64,000 nucleotides of DNA from JAFDVL01 sp964631865 (lineage in GTDB: Bacteria; Acidobacteriota; Blastocatellia; RBC074). The translations under genes were made by a program, and so were the position numbers. The notes under the pieces were generated by a model, which was not told where the DNA came from, did no database searches, and saw only the letters and a program-made list of their open reading frames with translations. The stretch is taken from positions 1 to 64,000 of the forward strand of contig CAZWAK010000012.1 of assembly GCA_964631865.1 (NCBI GenBank). Reading direction: 5' to 3'. This document shows, one piece after another, positions 15,104 to 23,024 of this stretch (position 1 is its first letter; each line of letters opens with the position of its first letter).

Positions 15104-15826
15104 TCAATTATTCCCTTGCTGCTGCAAGAGGGCAAGCTCTTTGACCACATCGCCCACGACATGCCCGCCGCGCAGCGAAATCTTGCGATCCGCTTTGTCG
15201 GCCAGCGCGTGATCGTGCGTCACCAGCACCAATGTGGTTTTGCGTTCGTGATTCAGCTTCAAGAGCAGATCGAAAATATGTGCGCCGTTGTTCGTGTCCA
15301 AATTGCCCGTCGGTTCGTCCGCGAGCAAAATTGGCGGCTCGTTCGCAAACGCACGCGCAATAGCGACGCGCTGTTGTTCGCCGCCCGAAAGCTGCGATGG
15401 ATAATGATGCCCGCGTTCGTGCAAGCCGACTTCGTCCAGCAGGCTTTGCGCGCGCTTCATCGCGTTCGGCACGCCCATAATTTCCATCGGCACGAGAATG
15501 TTTTCATACGCCGTGAGCGATGGGATCAAATGAAATGACTGAAAGATGAAGCCCAGCTTGCCGCCGCGAAATTCGGCCAGATCGTCTTCGCTCATCTTCG
15601 TAATATTCTGTCCGTCCAGAAAGATGTCGCCGGTCGTCGGATTGTCCAGTCCCGCGATCAAGCCCAGCATCGTGGATTTGCCGCTGCCGGACGGGCCAAT
15701 AATCGAAACAAATTGTCCGCGTGGAATCGTAAGCGTTACTGCGTGTAAAATGGTCAGGTCTTCGGAACCGCTGGTCACGACTTTGGAAACGTTGGATAAT
15801 TCGATCATGCGCTGCTGATTGGACAT
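15104..15826 (-). CDS. ABC transporter ATP-binding protein, LolD/YbbA type
   Basis: 240 residues with Walker A GPSGSGKST (44-52), signature LSGGEQQ (146-152), Walker B ILLADEPTGNLD (Asp170, Glu171) and a VLVTHDHALA switch histidine. The sequence is that of the MacB/LolD/FtsE class that drives extracytoplasmic lipid or lipoprotein handling without bulk import. It diverges from a TesA-like esterase gene, the same arrangement as ybbA and tesA in enterobacteria. The expected permease (YbbP-like) is not downstream here, so the partner must be elsewhere or absent. Confidence 0.9.
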   Translation of the reverse strand: MSNQQRMIELSNVSKVVTSGSEDLTILHAVTLTIPRGQFVSIIGPSGSGKSTMLGLIAGLDNPTTGDIFLDGQNITKMSEDDLAEFRGGKLGFIFQSFHLIPSLTAYENILVPMEIMGVPNAMKRAQSLLDEVGLHERGHHYPSQLSGGEQQRVAIARAFANEPPILLADEPTGNLDTNNGAHIFDLLLKLNHERKTTLVLVTHDHALADKADRKISLRGGHVVGDVVKELALLQQQGNN

Positions 15827-15859
15827 TGAAAATTTGAGATTTCAGAAAGAAAAAACACT

Positions 15860-16573
15860 ATGCCTGTAAACCATCGCAAATTCAAATTGCTTGTTTTAAT
15901 GAGCTTGCTCTTCAGCCTCACGTTGCTTGCCGCGTGCAGCGCGCCTGCCGCCAAGACAGAATCGGTCACAGCCAGAGAAACCACCACGTCTACGCCTGCC
16001 GCAATTTCTGTCAGCGACAACACACCTGTGATTCTGGCCTTTGGCGACAGTTTGACGGAAGGCTATGGCCTGGACAAAGCGCAATCGTATCCGTCGTTGT
16101 TGCAAGCGCGCTTGCAAGAAAAAGGCTACGACTATCGCGTCGTGAATGCAGGGATTTCGGGCGATACGTCGGCAGGCGGTGCAAATCGCATTGCGGCAGC
16201 GCTGACCGATGACAACGTGCGCGTGATGATTCTGGAACTCGGCGCGAACGATATGTTGCGCGGGCAAGACCTGCGTCTGACGAAAAAGAATCTGTCGGCC
16301 ATCATCGAAAAGGCGCAGGCGAAAAAGATCGAAGTGATTCTCGCCGGAATGGAAGCGCCGACAAATTGGGGCGAAGATTATCAACGCGCGTTTCACAACT
16401 TGTTTGTAGATTTGGCGAAAGAGTATAAATTGAAACTGATTCCGTTTTTCTTAACGAACGTCGCCGGCAAAGCTGAATTGAATCAAGGCGACGGCATTCA
16501 TCCGAACGTGCAAGGCACACAACTTGTGCTGGACAACGTCTGGCAAGTGCTGGAACCAACACTCAAGAAATAA
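15860..16573 (+). CDS. tesA: GDSL-family lysophospholipase/arylesterase (TesA-like) lipoprotein
   Basis: 237 residues. A lipoprotein signal ends in LAAC with Cys26. The SGNH blocks are all visible: block I AFGDSLTEGYGL (catalytic Ser64), block II Gly in NAGISGDTSAGG, block III GANDMLRG, and block V DGIHPN (Asp and His). It hydrolyses acyl esters or thioesters in the periplasm; TesA of Escherichia coli is the best-known member. The lipid anchor is unlike E. coli TesA, which is soluble. The divergent ABC ATPase supports the TesA assignment. Confidence 0.88.
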   Translation: MPVNHRKFKLLVLMSLLFSLTLLAACSAPAAKTESVTARETTTSTPAAISVSDNTPVILAFGDSLTEGYGLDKAQSYPSLLQARLQEKGYDYRVVNAGISGDTSAGGANRIAAALTDDNVRVMILELGANDMLRGQDLRLTKKNLSAIIEKAQAKKIEVILAGMEAPTNWGEDYQRAFHNLFVDLAKEYKLKLIPFFLTNVAGKAELNQGDGIHPNVQGTQLVLDNVWQVLEPTLKK

Positions 16574-16585
16574 AGGCTCTTTTGG

Positions 16586-16697
16586 GCCACGAATTACACG
16601 AATCAGCACGAATTGCTTTTGCGCAAGGAATGGCCTGATCGGTTTCTCGAACAGCTTTGTCGCAATGCAATTCGTGGAAATTCGTGTAATTCGTGGC
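16586..16697. repeat. Long inverted repeat between tesA-like and dipeptidase genes
   Basis: The 30-base left arm (16586-16615, GCCACGAATTACACGAAT then CAGCACGAATTG) is complementary to the right arm (16668-16697) except at a few central positions. The loop is about 52 bases. A related half-copy is at 11748-11778. It can form a strong cruciform or a transcript-ending hairpin. Confidence 0.8.
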
Positions 16698-16711
16698 TAC
16701 TCCTCTTTCCT

Positions 16712-17872
16712 ATGAAAAAAGCCCTGATCGTCATTGCCCTGATTTTATTGCTCGCGCTCGTCGCTGTGTTTGCGTTTGTCCCGGTGCAAGTCGAGCAATC
16801 CATGAACCGCGTGCTGAACGCGCCGCCGTACACCGCTTCGGAGCAAGCCAAAGCCCTACATCAACAATTGTTCGTCGCCGATTTGCACGCCGATTCGTTG
16901 TTGTGGAATCGCAACCTGCTCGAACGCAGCACGCGCGGGCATGTGGATGTGCCGCGCCTGATTGAAGGCAATGTTGCGTTGCAAGCCTTCACCATCGTCA
17001 GCAAAACGCCGCGCGGCCAAAACATCGAAGCGAATGACGATTCGACCGACAACATCACACTGCTTTCCGTCCTGGAATTGTGGCCGCCGCGCACCTGGAC
17101 GAGTCTGAAGGAACGCGCGTTGTATCAAGCACAAAAGCTGCACGAATATGCCGTAAACTCGGACGGCAAGTTCACACTCATCCAATCCAAAAGTGATCTG
17201 GAAAACTACGTCGCGCGTCGTCAGAAAGAGCCGGGCATTACCGCTGGTTTCCTCGGCATCGAAGGCGCGCAGGTGCTCGAAGGCAACGCCGCCAACGTGG
17301 ACGCAATGTTTGACGCGGGCTTTCGGATGATGGCTCCGACGCATTTCTTCGACAACGAAATCGGCGGCTCCGCGCACGGTGTCAAGAAAGCGGGATTGAC
17401 CGCCGTTGGCAAAGAAGTCATCCAACGCATGGAAGCGAAAAAGATGCTCGTAGACATCGCGCACGCTTCGTCGGCGACGATTGATGATGTGCTGGCAATG
17501 GCAACGCGCCCGGTGATGGTTTCGCACACTGGTGTCAAAGGCACGTGCCACAACAATCGCAATTTGAGCGACGAGCAATTGGTGCGCATTGCCAAAACGG
17601 GCGGCGTCATCGGCATCGGGCATTGGGACACAGCCGTGTGCGGCACAGACGCGAAAGCGATTGCGCGCGCCATTCGCCACGCCGTCAACATCGCAGGCGT
17701 AGATCACATCGGTTTGGGTTCGGACTTCGACGGCGCAGTGACGGTTCCGTTTGATACGACCGGCTTGGTGCAAATCACCGACGCGCTGCTCGGCGAAGGC
17801 TTCAGTCACGACGAGATCAAAAAGATTATGGGCGGCAACGTGCTGCGCGTGCTCAGCGAACATTTGCCATAG
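16712..17872 (+). CDS. Membrane dipeptidase, peptidase family M19
   Basis: 386 residues. ATG 16712 is chosen because it opens an N-terminal anchor or signal (LIVIALILLLALVAVFAFVP); the frame continues upstream only through the inverted repeat. The binuclear zinc site is visible: His59 and Asp61 in VADLHADSLL, a Glu in GIEGAQVLEGN, and histidines in VDIAHAS and VSHTGVKGTCHNNRNLSDEQ. LGSDFDGAV completes the family pattern. M19 enzymes cleave dipeptides, including D-containing ones. It would work in the periplasm attached to the inner membrane. No Shine-Dalgarno is evident. Confidence 0.92.
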   Translation: MKKALIVIALILLLALVAVFAFVPVQVEQSMNRVLNAPPYTASEQAKALHQQLFVADLHADSLLWNRNLLERSTRGHVDVPRLIEGNVALQAFTIVSKTPRGQNIEANDDSTDNITLLSVLELWPPRTWTSLKERALYQAQKLHEYAVNSDGKFTLIQSKSDLENYVARRQKEPGITAGFLGIEGAQVLEGNAANVDAMFDAGFRMMAPTHFFDNEIGGSAHGVKKAGLTAVGKEVIQRMEAKKMLVDIAHASSATIDDVLAMATRPVMVSHTGVKGTCHNNRNLSDEQLVRIAKTGGVIGIGHWDTAVCGTDAKAIARAIRHAVNIAGVDHIGLGSDFDGAVTVPFDTTGLVQITDALLGEGFSHDEIKKIMGGNVLRVLSEHLP

Positions 17873-17881
17873 TAATCACTT

Positions 17882-18430
17882 CTATTCTTTCAAAAACGCC
17901 AACAAATCCGTCATCTCTTTTTGTGCCAGCAGTGACGCAAATCCTTCTGGCATCAGCGACACCGTCGAATTGGTCGAACCTGCGATTTGCTCGCGCGCGA
18001 TGCGCAGTTTTTGATTGATCCCCAACCACAACACGACTGCTTCCCGATCCGATTCCAATTGGCTGCGGATGCCGTTGTAGGTTTGCCCGGCCTTCGTCGT
18101 GATGCGCGCGGTTTGATAATCCGGCACAAGCGTCGCGCTCGGAAACACAATCGCTTCGAGAATATCGTGACCCGAACGAATCGCGCCGACGGACGTCAAA
18201 TCCGGCCCCAGTTTTCCGCCTTCCGAACGAATCGCGTGACAGTTGGAACAAGTCGCTTTGCCGAAAAATAACGCGCGCCCGGCTTTCGCGTCGCCGCCCG
18301 CCGTGAGCGGCGGTTCCAATTCGCGCAGTTTGCTCGTGCGTGCTTCGGCTTCCATCTCAAAACGCGCGAGCAGTTGTTTGGTCAAAACAATGCTGATGAT
18401 AACAAACGCCAAAGCCAGACGTGGTTTCAT
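17882..18430 (-). CDS. Exported c-type heme protein, Planctomycete/Verrucomicrobium heme-binding type
   Basis: 182 residues from ATG 18430, which has GGAGCAGCAC upstream; longer in-frame starts lack a site. An N-terminal hydrophobic segment (LALAFVIISIVL) directs export. One heme motif CSNCH (61-65) sits in GRALFFGKATCSNCHAI, followed by GPDLTSVG and the downstream pattern VPDYQTARITTKAGQTYNGI, which is typical of the small heme domain usually found at the C-terminus of large membrane-bound dehydrogenases. Here it stands alone. It may be an electron carrier; the partner is unknown. Confidence 0.82.
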   Translation of the reverse strand: MKPRLALAFVIISIVLTKQLLARFEMEAEARTSKLRELEPPLTAGGDAKAGRALFFGKATCSNCHAIRSEGGKLGPDLTSVGAIRSGHDILEAIVFPSATLVPDYQTARITTKAGQTYNGIRSQLESDREAVVLWLGINQKLRIAREQIAGSTNSTVSLMPEGFASLLAQKEMTDLLAFLKE

Positions 18431-18584
18431 GTGCTGCTCCTGATGATACGTTGTGTGATTGAATGCGGCGCGAGTCTGGGCGGGGCGCATCGCGTAGTCA
18501 AGATTCTCACACTCGGAAAACATTTCAGTTTGTACTGACATCCGCTAAACTCACGCCACAACATTGATCGAAGAGGAGCAGATC

Positions 18585-20249
18585 ATGAACGCTACGCAAT
18601 TCGCCACACACGCACCGACCGAAGTTTTGAATCAACCGCCTGCGCTCGAAGATTACAATTTATTTGAGTATGACACGCCGCTACGTGAAGCCATCGCGCG
18701 CGAAGGAGCCGCGTGGGTTGCTGAACAGGCGCACGAATTTGGCGCAATCCTCGGACGCGCGGAAACGTTGAAGCTCGGCGAATTGGCGAATCGTTATTTG
18801 CCCGTTCTGCGCACGCACGACCGCTTCGGGCATCGCATTGACGAAGTCGAATTTCATCCGGCGTATCACGAATTGATGCGGCTCGGCATCGCCTGGCAAA
18901 GTCATTCGCTGCCGTGGACGAGCGACAAACGCGGCGCACACCTCGCACGCGCGGCGCTCACGTTTTTGCGGCATCAAGTGGACGAAGGGCACGGCTGCCC
19001 GCTTTCGATGTCGTATTCGGTTGTGCCTTCGTTGCGCCTGCAACCGGAACTCGCTGCCGAATGGGAGCCGCGTTTGTTTTCGACCGAATACGATCCGCGT
19101 TGTATTCCGGCGGAGCAAAAACGCGGCGTGTTGTTCGGAATGGCGATGACCGAACGGCAAGGCGGCAGCGATGTGCGCGCGAACACGACACGCGCCAAAG
19201 CCATCAGCAAACGCGGCCCCGGCGAAGCCTACAAGATCACCGGGCACAAATGGTTTTGCTCCGCGCCGATGTGCGATGCGTTTTTGGTGTTGGCGCAAAC
19301 CGAAGCGGGCTTGTCGTGCTTTTTGTTGCCGCGTTGGAAGCCCGACGGCACGCGCAATGCCTTTCACATTCAGCGGCTGAAAGACAAACTCGGCAACAAA
19401 TCGAACGCTTCGAGCGAAGTCGAATTTCACGGCGCGTATGCTCGTTTGATCGGCGAAGAAGGGCGCGGCGTAGCAAACATCATCGAAATGGTGCGGCACA
19501 CGCGGCTGGATTGCGCGATTGGTTCGGCTGCGACGATGCGCCGCGCTGTGGCCGAAGCCACCCATCACACGCATCACCGGTATGCGTTCGGCGCGCGTTT
19601 GATCGAACAACCATTGATGCAAAACGTGCTGGCGGATTTGTGTGTGGAATCCGAAGCGGCGACAGCATTGGCAATGCGTTTGGCGCGTAGCTTCGACGAA
19701 TCGGAACGTGATGAAATGCAACGTCACTTCAGCCGCATTGCGACCGCGATTGGCAAGTTCTGGATCACGAAACGCGCTGTCGCGGTCGTCGCCGAAGCCC
19801 TCGAATGTTTGGGCGGCAACGGCTATGTGCAGGAAGCGCCGCTCGCGCGGTTGTATTGTGATGTGCCGCTGAATTCGATTTGGGAAGGCTCCGGCAACGT
19901 GCAATGTTTGGACGTGCTGCGCGCGATGCGCAAAGAGCCAGACACGGTCGAAGCATTGTTTGCGGAGTTGCGACAAGCGCGCGGAATGGACGCCAATTAC
20001 GATGCGTTTGTGCCGCGCATCGAGCGCGCATTTGCGAATACAAGTGACATCGAATTGCGTGCGCGCCGCATCGTTGAAGATTTGGCCTTGGCCTTGCAAG
20101 CCGCGCTTTTATTGCAGCACGGCAACGCCGCCGTGACCGAGGCGTTTTGTGCTTCACGTTTGGCAGGCGAGCAAAGACTGGTGTTGGGGACATTGCCGGT
20201 CGGAATGGATTACACTGCAATCATCGAACGCGCGCGGCCTAAACGATAA
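18585..20249 (+). CDS. aidB: AidB-like acyl-CoA dehydrogenase family protein
   Basis: 554 residues from ATG 18585 with AAGAGGAG upstream. The long N-terminal region before the dehydrogenase core, the AMTERQGGSDVRANTTRA flavin-contact motif, GHKWFCSAPMCDAFLVLAQT and LECLGGNGYVQEAPLARLY match AidB, a flavoprotein of the alkylation (Ada) response that binds DNA. Isovaleryl-CoA dehydrogenase activity reported for AidB is weak. The absence of neighbouring Ada-regulon genes means the stress role is only inferred; an AlkD glycosylase is 40 kb away in the window. It diverges from the small heme-protein gene. Confidence 0.85.
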   Translation: MNATQFATHAPTEVLNQPPALEDYNLFEYDTPLREAIAREGAAWVAEQAHEFGAILGRAETLKLGELANRYLPVLRTHDRFGHRIDEVEFHPAYHELMRLGIAWQSHSLPWTSDKRGAHLARAALTFLRHQVDEGHGCPLSMSYSVVPSLRLQPELAAEWEPRLFSTEYDPRCIPAEQKRGVLFGMAMTERQGGSDVRANTTRAKAISKRGPGEAYKITGHKWFCSAPMCDAFLVLAQTEAGLSCFLLPRWKPDGTRNAFHIQRLKDKLGNKSNASSEVEFHGAYARLIGEEGRGVANIIEMVRHTRLDCAIGSAATMRRAVAEATHHTHHRYAFGARLIEQPLMQNVLADLCVESEAATALAMRLARSFDESERDEMQRHFSRIATAIGKFWITKRAVAVVAEALECLGGNGYVQEAPLARLYCDVPLNSIWEGSGNVQCLDVLRAMRKEPDTVEALFAELRQARGMDANYDAFVPRIERAFANTSDIELRARRIVEDLALALQAALLLQHGNAAVTEAFCASRLAGEQRLVLGTLPVGMDYTAIIERARPKR

Positions 20250-20267
20250 CAGTTTGCCAGCGGGGCC

Positions 20268-21032
20268 TTAAATTGATTCCGGTACGAGCATCAAGCGAAA
20301 ACCAAGATATGTCCAATCCGCTGTTGTTTCGATGCGTTGTAAATAGGAGTGATCGCCGGGCATATTTGATCCTGCCGTGAAACAATGTCCGTTGCCTTTC
20401 TCATCGCGGTAAAAGCCCAGTTCCAATGCTTCCGATTCGCTCCATTCCGGGTGAAACACCATCCCGATCAAATTCAAAATCGTAGGCGAACAAACGGTCA
20501 GCCGATAGCCCTGCGGCAGCCATCGGCGCGTGCGCCAATCGTCGGTGACCAAGGTGACGAATTCGCGCACGGGCAGATACGTGTGCGAATAGCGCGTACT
20601 ATTGATAAAGCCCGCTTTCCCCAAGTATGACGCAAACGGATCGGCCGTTGCGTCGTGACCGTACAGCGTGCCGTAAAATTGCCGATTGTTTTGGCGATAG
20701 CGCGGTTTGCGTGTGCTTTCAATGGCGAGAATCAGGCCCTGATGACGGCGATGACTGCGCGTCAGCGTCGCCTGCAAACTTTCGCCGTGATAATCCAGTT
20801 GTGCGAATGTCCGCGAACGGGTGGGATACATTCGGTTGAAATACTGGTCATCCAACGGCACGGCGGCGGCGGATGGAATGATGTGCCATTCGAGATTGAA
20901 GCTCGCCAAATGCGCGGCGACGGTTGACGATACATTGGGAACAGGCGCATCCTCTCGGAGCAATGGTACATCAGGAGCAAGGTCAAAAAATTGACGCAGG
21001 ACGGCTTCTCGTTCGTGTAGTTCAGGCAACAT
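20268..21032 (-). CDS. Hypothetical protein of unknown family
   Basis: 254 residues from ATG 21032, which has GGGAG 8 bases upstream; a longer start at 21047 has no site. There is no signal peptide or membrane span. The protein is rich in aromatic and basic residues, with segments such as RSHRRHQGLILAIEST, NNRQFYGTLYGHDATADPF, and a C-terminal TADWTYLGFRLMLVPES that faintly recalls the end of formylglycine-generating-enzyme folds (GFRLV). The catalytic cysteines of that family are missing, so I do not assign it. It diverges from the aminotransferase. Confidence 0.65.
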   Translation of the reverse strand: MLPELHEREAVLRQFFDLAPDVPLLREDAPVPNVSSTVAAHLASFNLEWHIIPSAAAVPLDDQYFNRMYPTRSRTFAQLDYHGESLQATLTRSHRRHQGLILAIESTRKPRYRQNNRQFYGTLYGHDATADPFASYLGKAGFINSTRYSHTYLPVREFVTLVTDDWRTRRWLPQGYRLTVCSPTILNLIGMVFHPEWSESEALELGFYRDEKGNGHCFTAGSNMPGDHSYLQRIETTADWTYLGFRLMLVPESI

Positions 21033-21117
21033 AGGTGAGTCTCCCATGTCACTACAGCTTACGCAGGGCCGGGCGAAAGGCAAGGCTTTCTCCGCCATTT
21101 CCACGCAATTTCCAAAT

Positions 21118-22290
21118 ATGAAACATCATCTTTCCCAAAAAGTTCTCCGCTTCACGAAATCCATCATCCGCGATATGTCGCGGCAGGCGATGCAGCACGG
21201 CGCGATCAATTTGTCGCAAGGGTTCCCGGATTTTCCGACTTCGGACGAAATCAAACGCGCGGCCATTGCGGCGATTGAAGCGGATCACAACCAATACACG
21301 ATGACGTGGGGCACGAAGCGATTGCGCGATGCCATCGCCGCGAAGACGGCTTGGAGCCTCGGTCTCGAATTCGATCCCGAACGCGAAATCGTCGTCACGG
21401 TGGGTTCGACCGAAGCGATGATTGCGACGTTGCTGGCGGTCGTGAATCCGGGCGATGAAGTGATTGTCTTTGAGCCGTTTTTTGAGAACTACAATCCCGA
21501 CACGATTCTGACCGGCGCGACGATTCGTCACGCGACGTTGTACGCGCCCGATTGGCATTTTGAGCGCGACGAGTTGCGTGCGCTTTTCAACGACCAGACG
21601 AAAGCCATCATCATCACGACGCCGCACAATCCGACGGGCAAAGTCTTCACGCGCGACGAACTGCGCTTCATTGCGGATTTGTGCCTCGAACACGACGTGC
21701 TGGCGATTACGGACGAAATCTACGAACACATCTGGTACACGGACGCGGCGCGCGAGGTACAACATTTTGCGATGGCGACGCTCGACGGCATGCGCGAGCG
21801 CACAGTCACAATCAACAGCTTGTCAAAAACCTACGAAGTCACGGGTTGGCGCATCGGTTATGCAATGGCGCATCCCGATCTGATGGACGGCATTCGGCAG
21901 GTGCATGATTTCCTGAGCGTGTGCGCGGCCTCGCCGTTGCAGGAAGCGGGCGTGACGGCGCTCGGCCTGCCGCGTGAATACTACGCGAAACTGCAAAGCG
22001 CGTATCAGCGGCGGCGCGATTATTTAGTCAATGCGTTGGAACTAGCGGGCTTCCGATGCGTGAAACCGGACGGCGCATACTACGTTATGGCGGACATCTC
22101 AGCGTTTGGGTTTGCCAGTGATTTTGCTTTTGCGGAATATTTGATTCGTGAGGTTGGCGTCGCTGTCGTGCCAGGCAGCAGCTTTTACAGTCGCCCCGAA
22201 CTCGGCGCACAACAGGTGCGATTTTGTTACTGCAAACGCGATGAGACGTTGCAGGCGGCGGCAGAACGGTTGCTCGGCTTGCGACGATGA
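21118..22290 (+). CDS. PLP-dependent class I/II aminotransferase
   Basis: 390 residues. ATG 21118 gives the usual start for the family (MKHHLSQKVLRFTKSIIRDM). The PLP lysine is Lys237 in NSLSKTYEVTGWRIGY. TTPHNPTGKVFTRDEL, ITDEIYEHIWY and the C-terminal VRFCYCKRDETL arginine complete the fold type I signature. INLSQGFPDFPTSDEI is typical of the methionine/kynurenine/glutamine transaminase branch (YbdL, MtnE, KAT). The amino donor cannot be fixed from sequence. It acts in the cytoplasm as a homodimer by family precedent. Confidence 0.92.
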   Translation: MKHHLSQKVLRFTKSIIRDMSRQAMQHGAINLSQGFPDFPTSDEIKRAAIAAIEADHNQYTMTWGTKRLRDAIAAKTAWSLGLEFDPEREIVVTVGSTEAMIATLLAVVNPGDEVIVFEPFFENYNPDTILTGATIRHATLYAPDWHFERDELRALFNDQTKAIIITTPHNPTGKVFTRDELRFIADLCLEHDVLAITDEIYEHIWYTDAAREVQHFAMATLDGMRERTVTINSLSKTYEVTGWRIGYAMAHPDLMDGIRQVHDFLSVCAASPLQEAGVTALGLPREYYAKLQSAYQRRRDYLVNALELAGFRCVKPDGAYYVMADISAFGFASDFAFAEYLIREVGVAVVPGSSFYSRPELGAQQVRFCYCKRDETLQAAAERLLGLRR

Positions 22291-22341
22291 AAAAATTCGG
22301 CGAAAGAATTACAAAAATTTCGCGGTTTTCGCTGCTACAAA

Positions 22342-22371
22342 TTGGGCGTGTACGTCCGAGCGTGCTAAAAT
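22342..22371 (+). promoter_or_regulatory. Candidate promoter of the ECF sigma/kinase operon
   Basis: TTGGGC (22342-22347) and TAAAAT (22366-22371) with an 18-base spacer, about 75 bases before the sigma start. A GCAGGAGG Shine-Dalgarno follows at 22432-22439. Confidence 0.45.
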
Positions 22372-22445
22372 CGCGGCGGTTTTTTCCCTAAACATTGTCA
22401 ATGTAATCGCCCGTTTAGCTGGTTCAGCGACGCAGGAGGATTGTG

Positions 22446-23024
22446 GTGGACGCTCAACCCCGTGAAGTGACCCAATTACTCAAAGCCTGGAACGACGGCA
22501 GCGATGACGCCTTTGCGCAATTAGTGCCGCTCGTCGAAGCCGAATTGCATCGCCTCGCGCAAAACTACATTCGCCGCGAACGCCCCGGCCACATTCTGCA
22601 AACGACGGCGCTGGTGAACGAAGCGTGGTTGCGCCTGATTGATTGGCAAAGCGTCAGTTGGCAGGATCGCGCGCACTTCTATGGCGCGGCGGCCACCATT
22701 ATGCGGCGCATCCTCGTAGACGAAGCGCGCCAACGCCAACGCCAAAAGCACGGCGGCGGCGCGTTGCAGGTTTCGCTCAGCCACGCTGAAGGCATCGGGA
22801 TGGAGCGCGCCAACGACCTCGTCGCGTTGGATGATGCGCTCAACAGCCTCGCCGCGTTTGATGCGCGCAAAAGCAAGATTGTCGAACTCCGCTTTTTCGG
22901 TGGGTTGAGTCTCGAAGAAACTGCCGAAGTGCTCAAGCTCTCCTCCCGCACGATTGCCCGCGAATGGGCCGTCGCGCAAGCCTGGCTCTACCGCGAATTG
23001 CAGGGAGGGGCGCATGGAGGCTGA
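22446..23024 (+). CDS. ECF-like sigma factor, sig-70 X6 (ECF subfamily) type
   Basis: 192 residues from GTG 22446, 7 bases after GCAGGAGG (GTG 22443 is the alternative). The sequence REVTQLLKAWNDGSDDAFAQ, HRLAQNYIRRERPGHILQTT, ALVNEAWLRLI, RRILVDEARQRQRQKHGGG and the C-terminal LEETAEVLKLSSRTIAREWA match the sigma factors found mainly in Acidobacteriota and Planctomycetes. These normally sit beside a Ser/Thr kinase. Its last 11 bases overlap the kinase start (ATGGAGGCTGA), so the two are translated as a couple and the kinase probably controls the sigma factor. Confidence 0.9.
   Translation: MDAQPREVTQLLKAWNDGSDDAFAQLVPLVEAELHRLAQNYIRRERPGHILQTTALVNEAWLRLIDWQSVSWQDRAHFYGAAATIMRRILVDEARQRQRQKHGGGALQVSLSHAEGIGMERANDLVALDDALNSLAAFDARKSKIVELRFFGGLSLEETAEVLKLSSRTIAREWAVAQAWLYRELQGGAHGG

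Noticed and set aside
18681..20099. Minus-strand frame of 472 codons inside the acyl-CoA dehydrogenase gene
   Set aside because: Antisense shadow caused by high GC at third positions; the plus-strand protein matches AidB over its full length.
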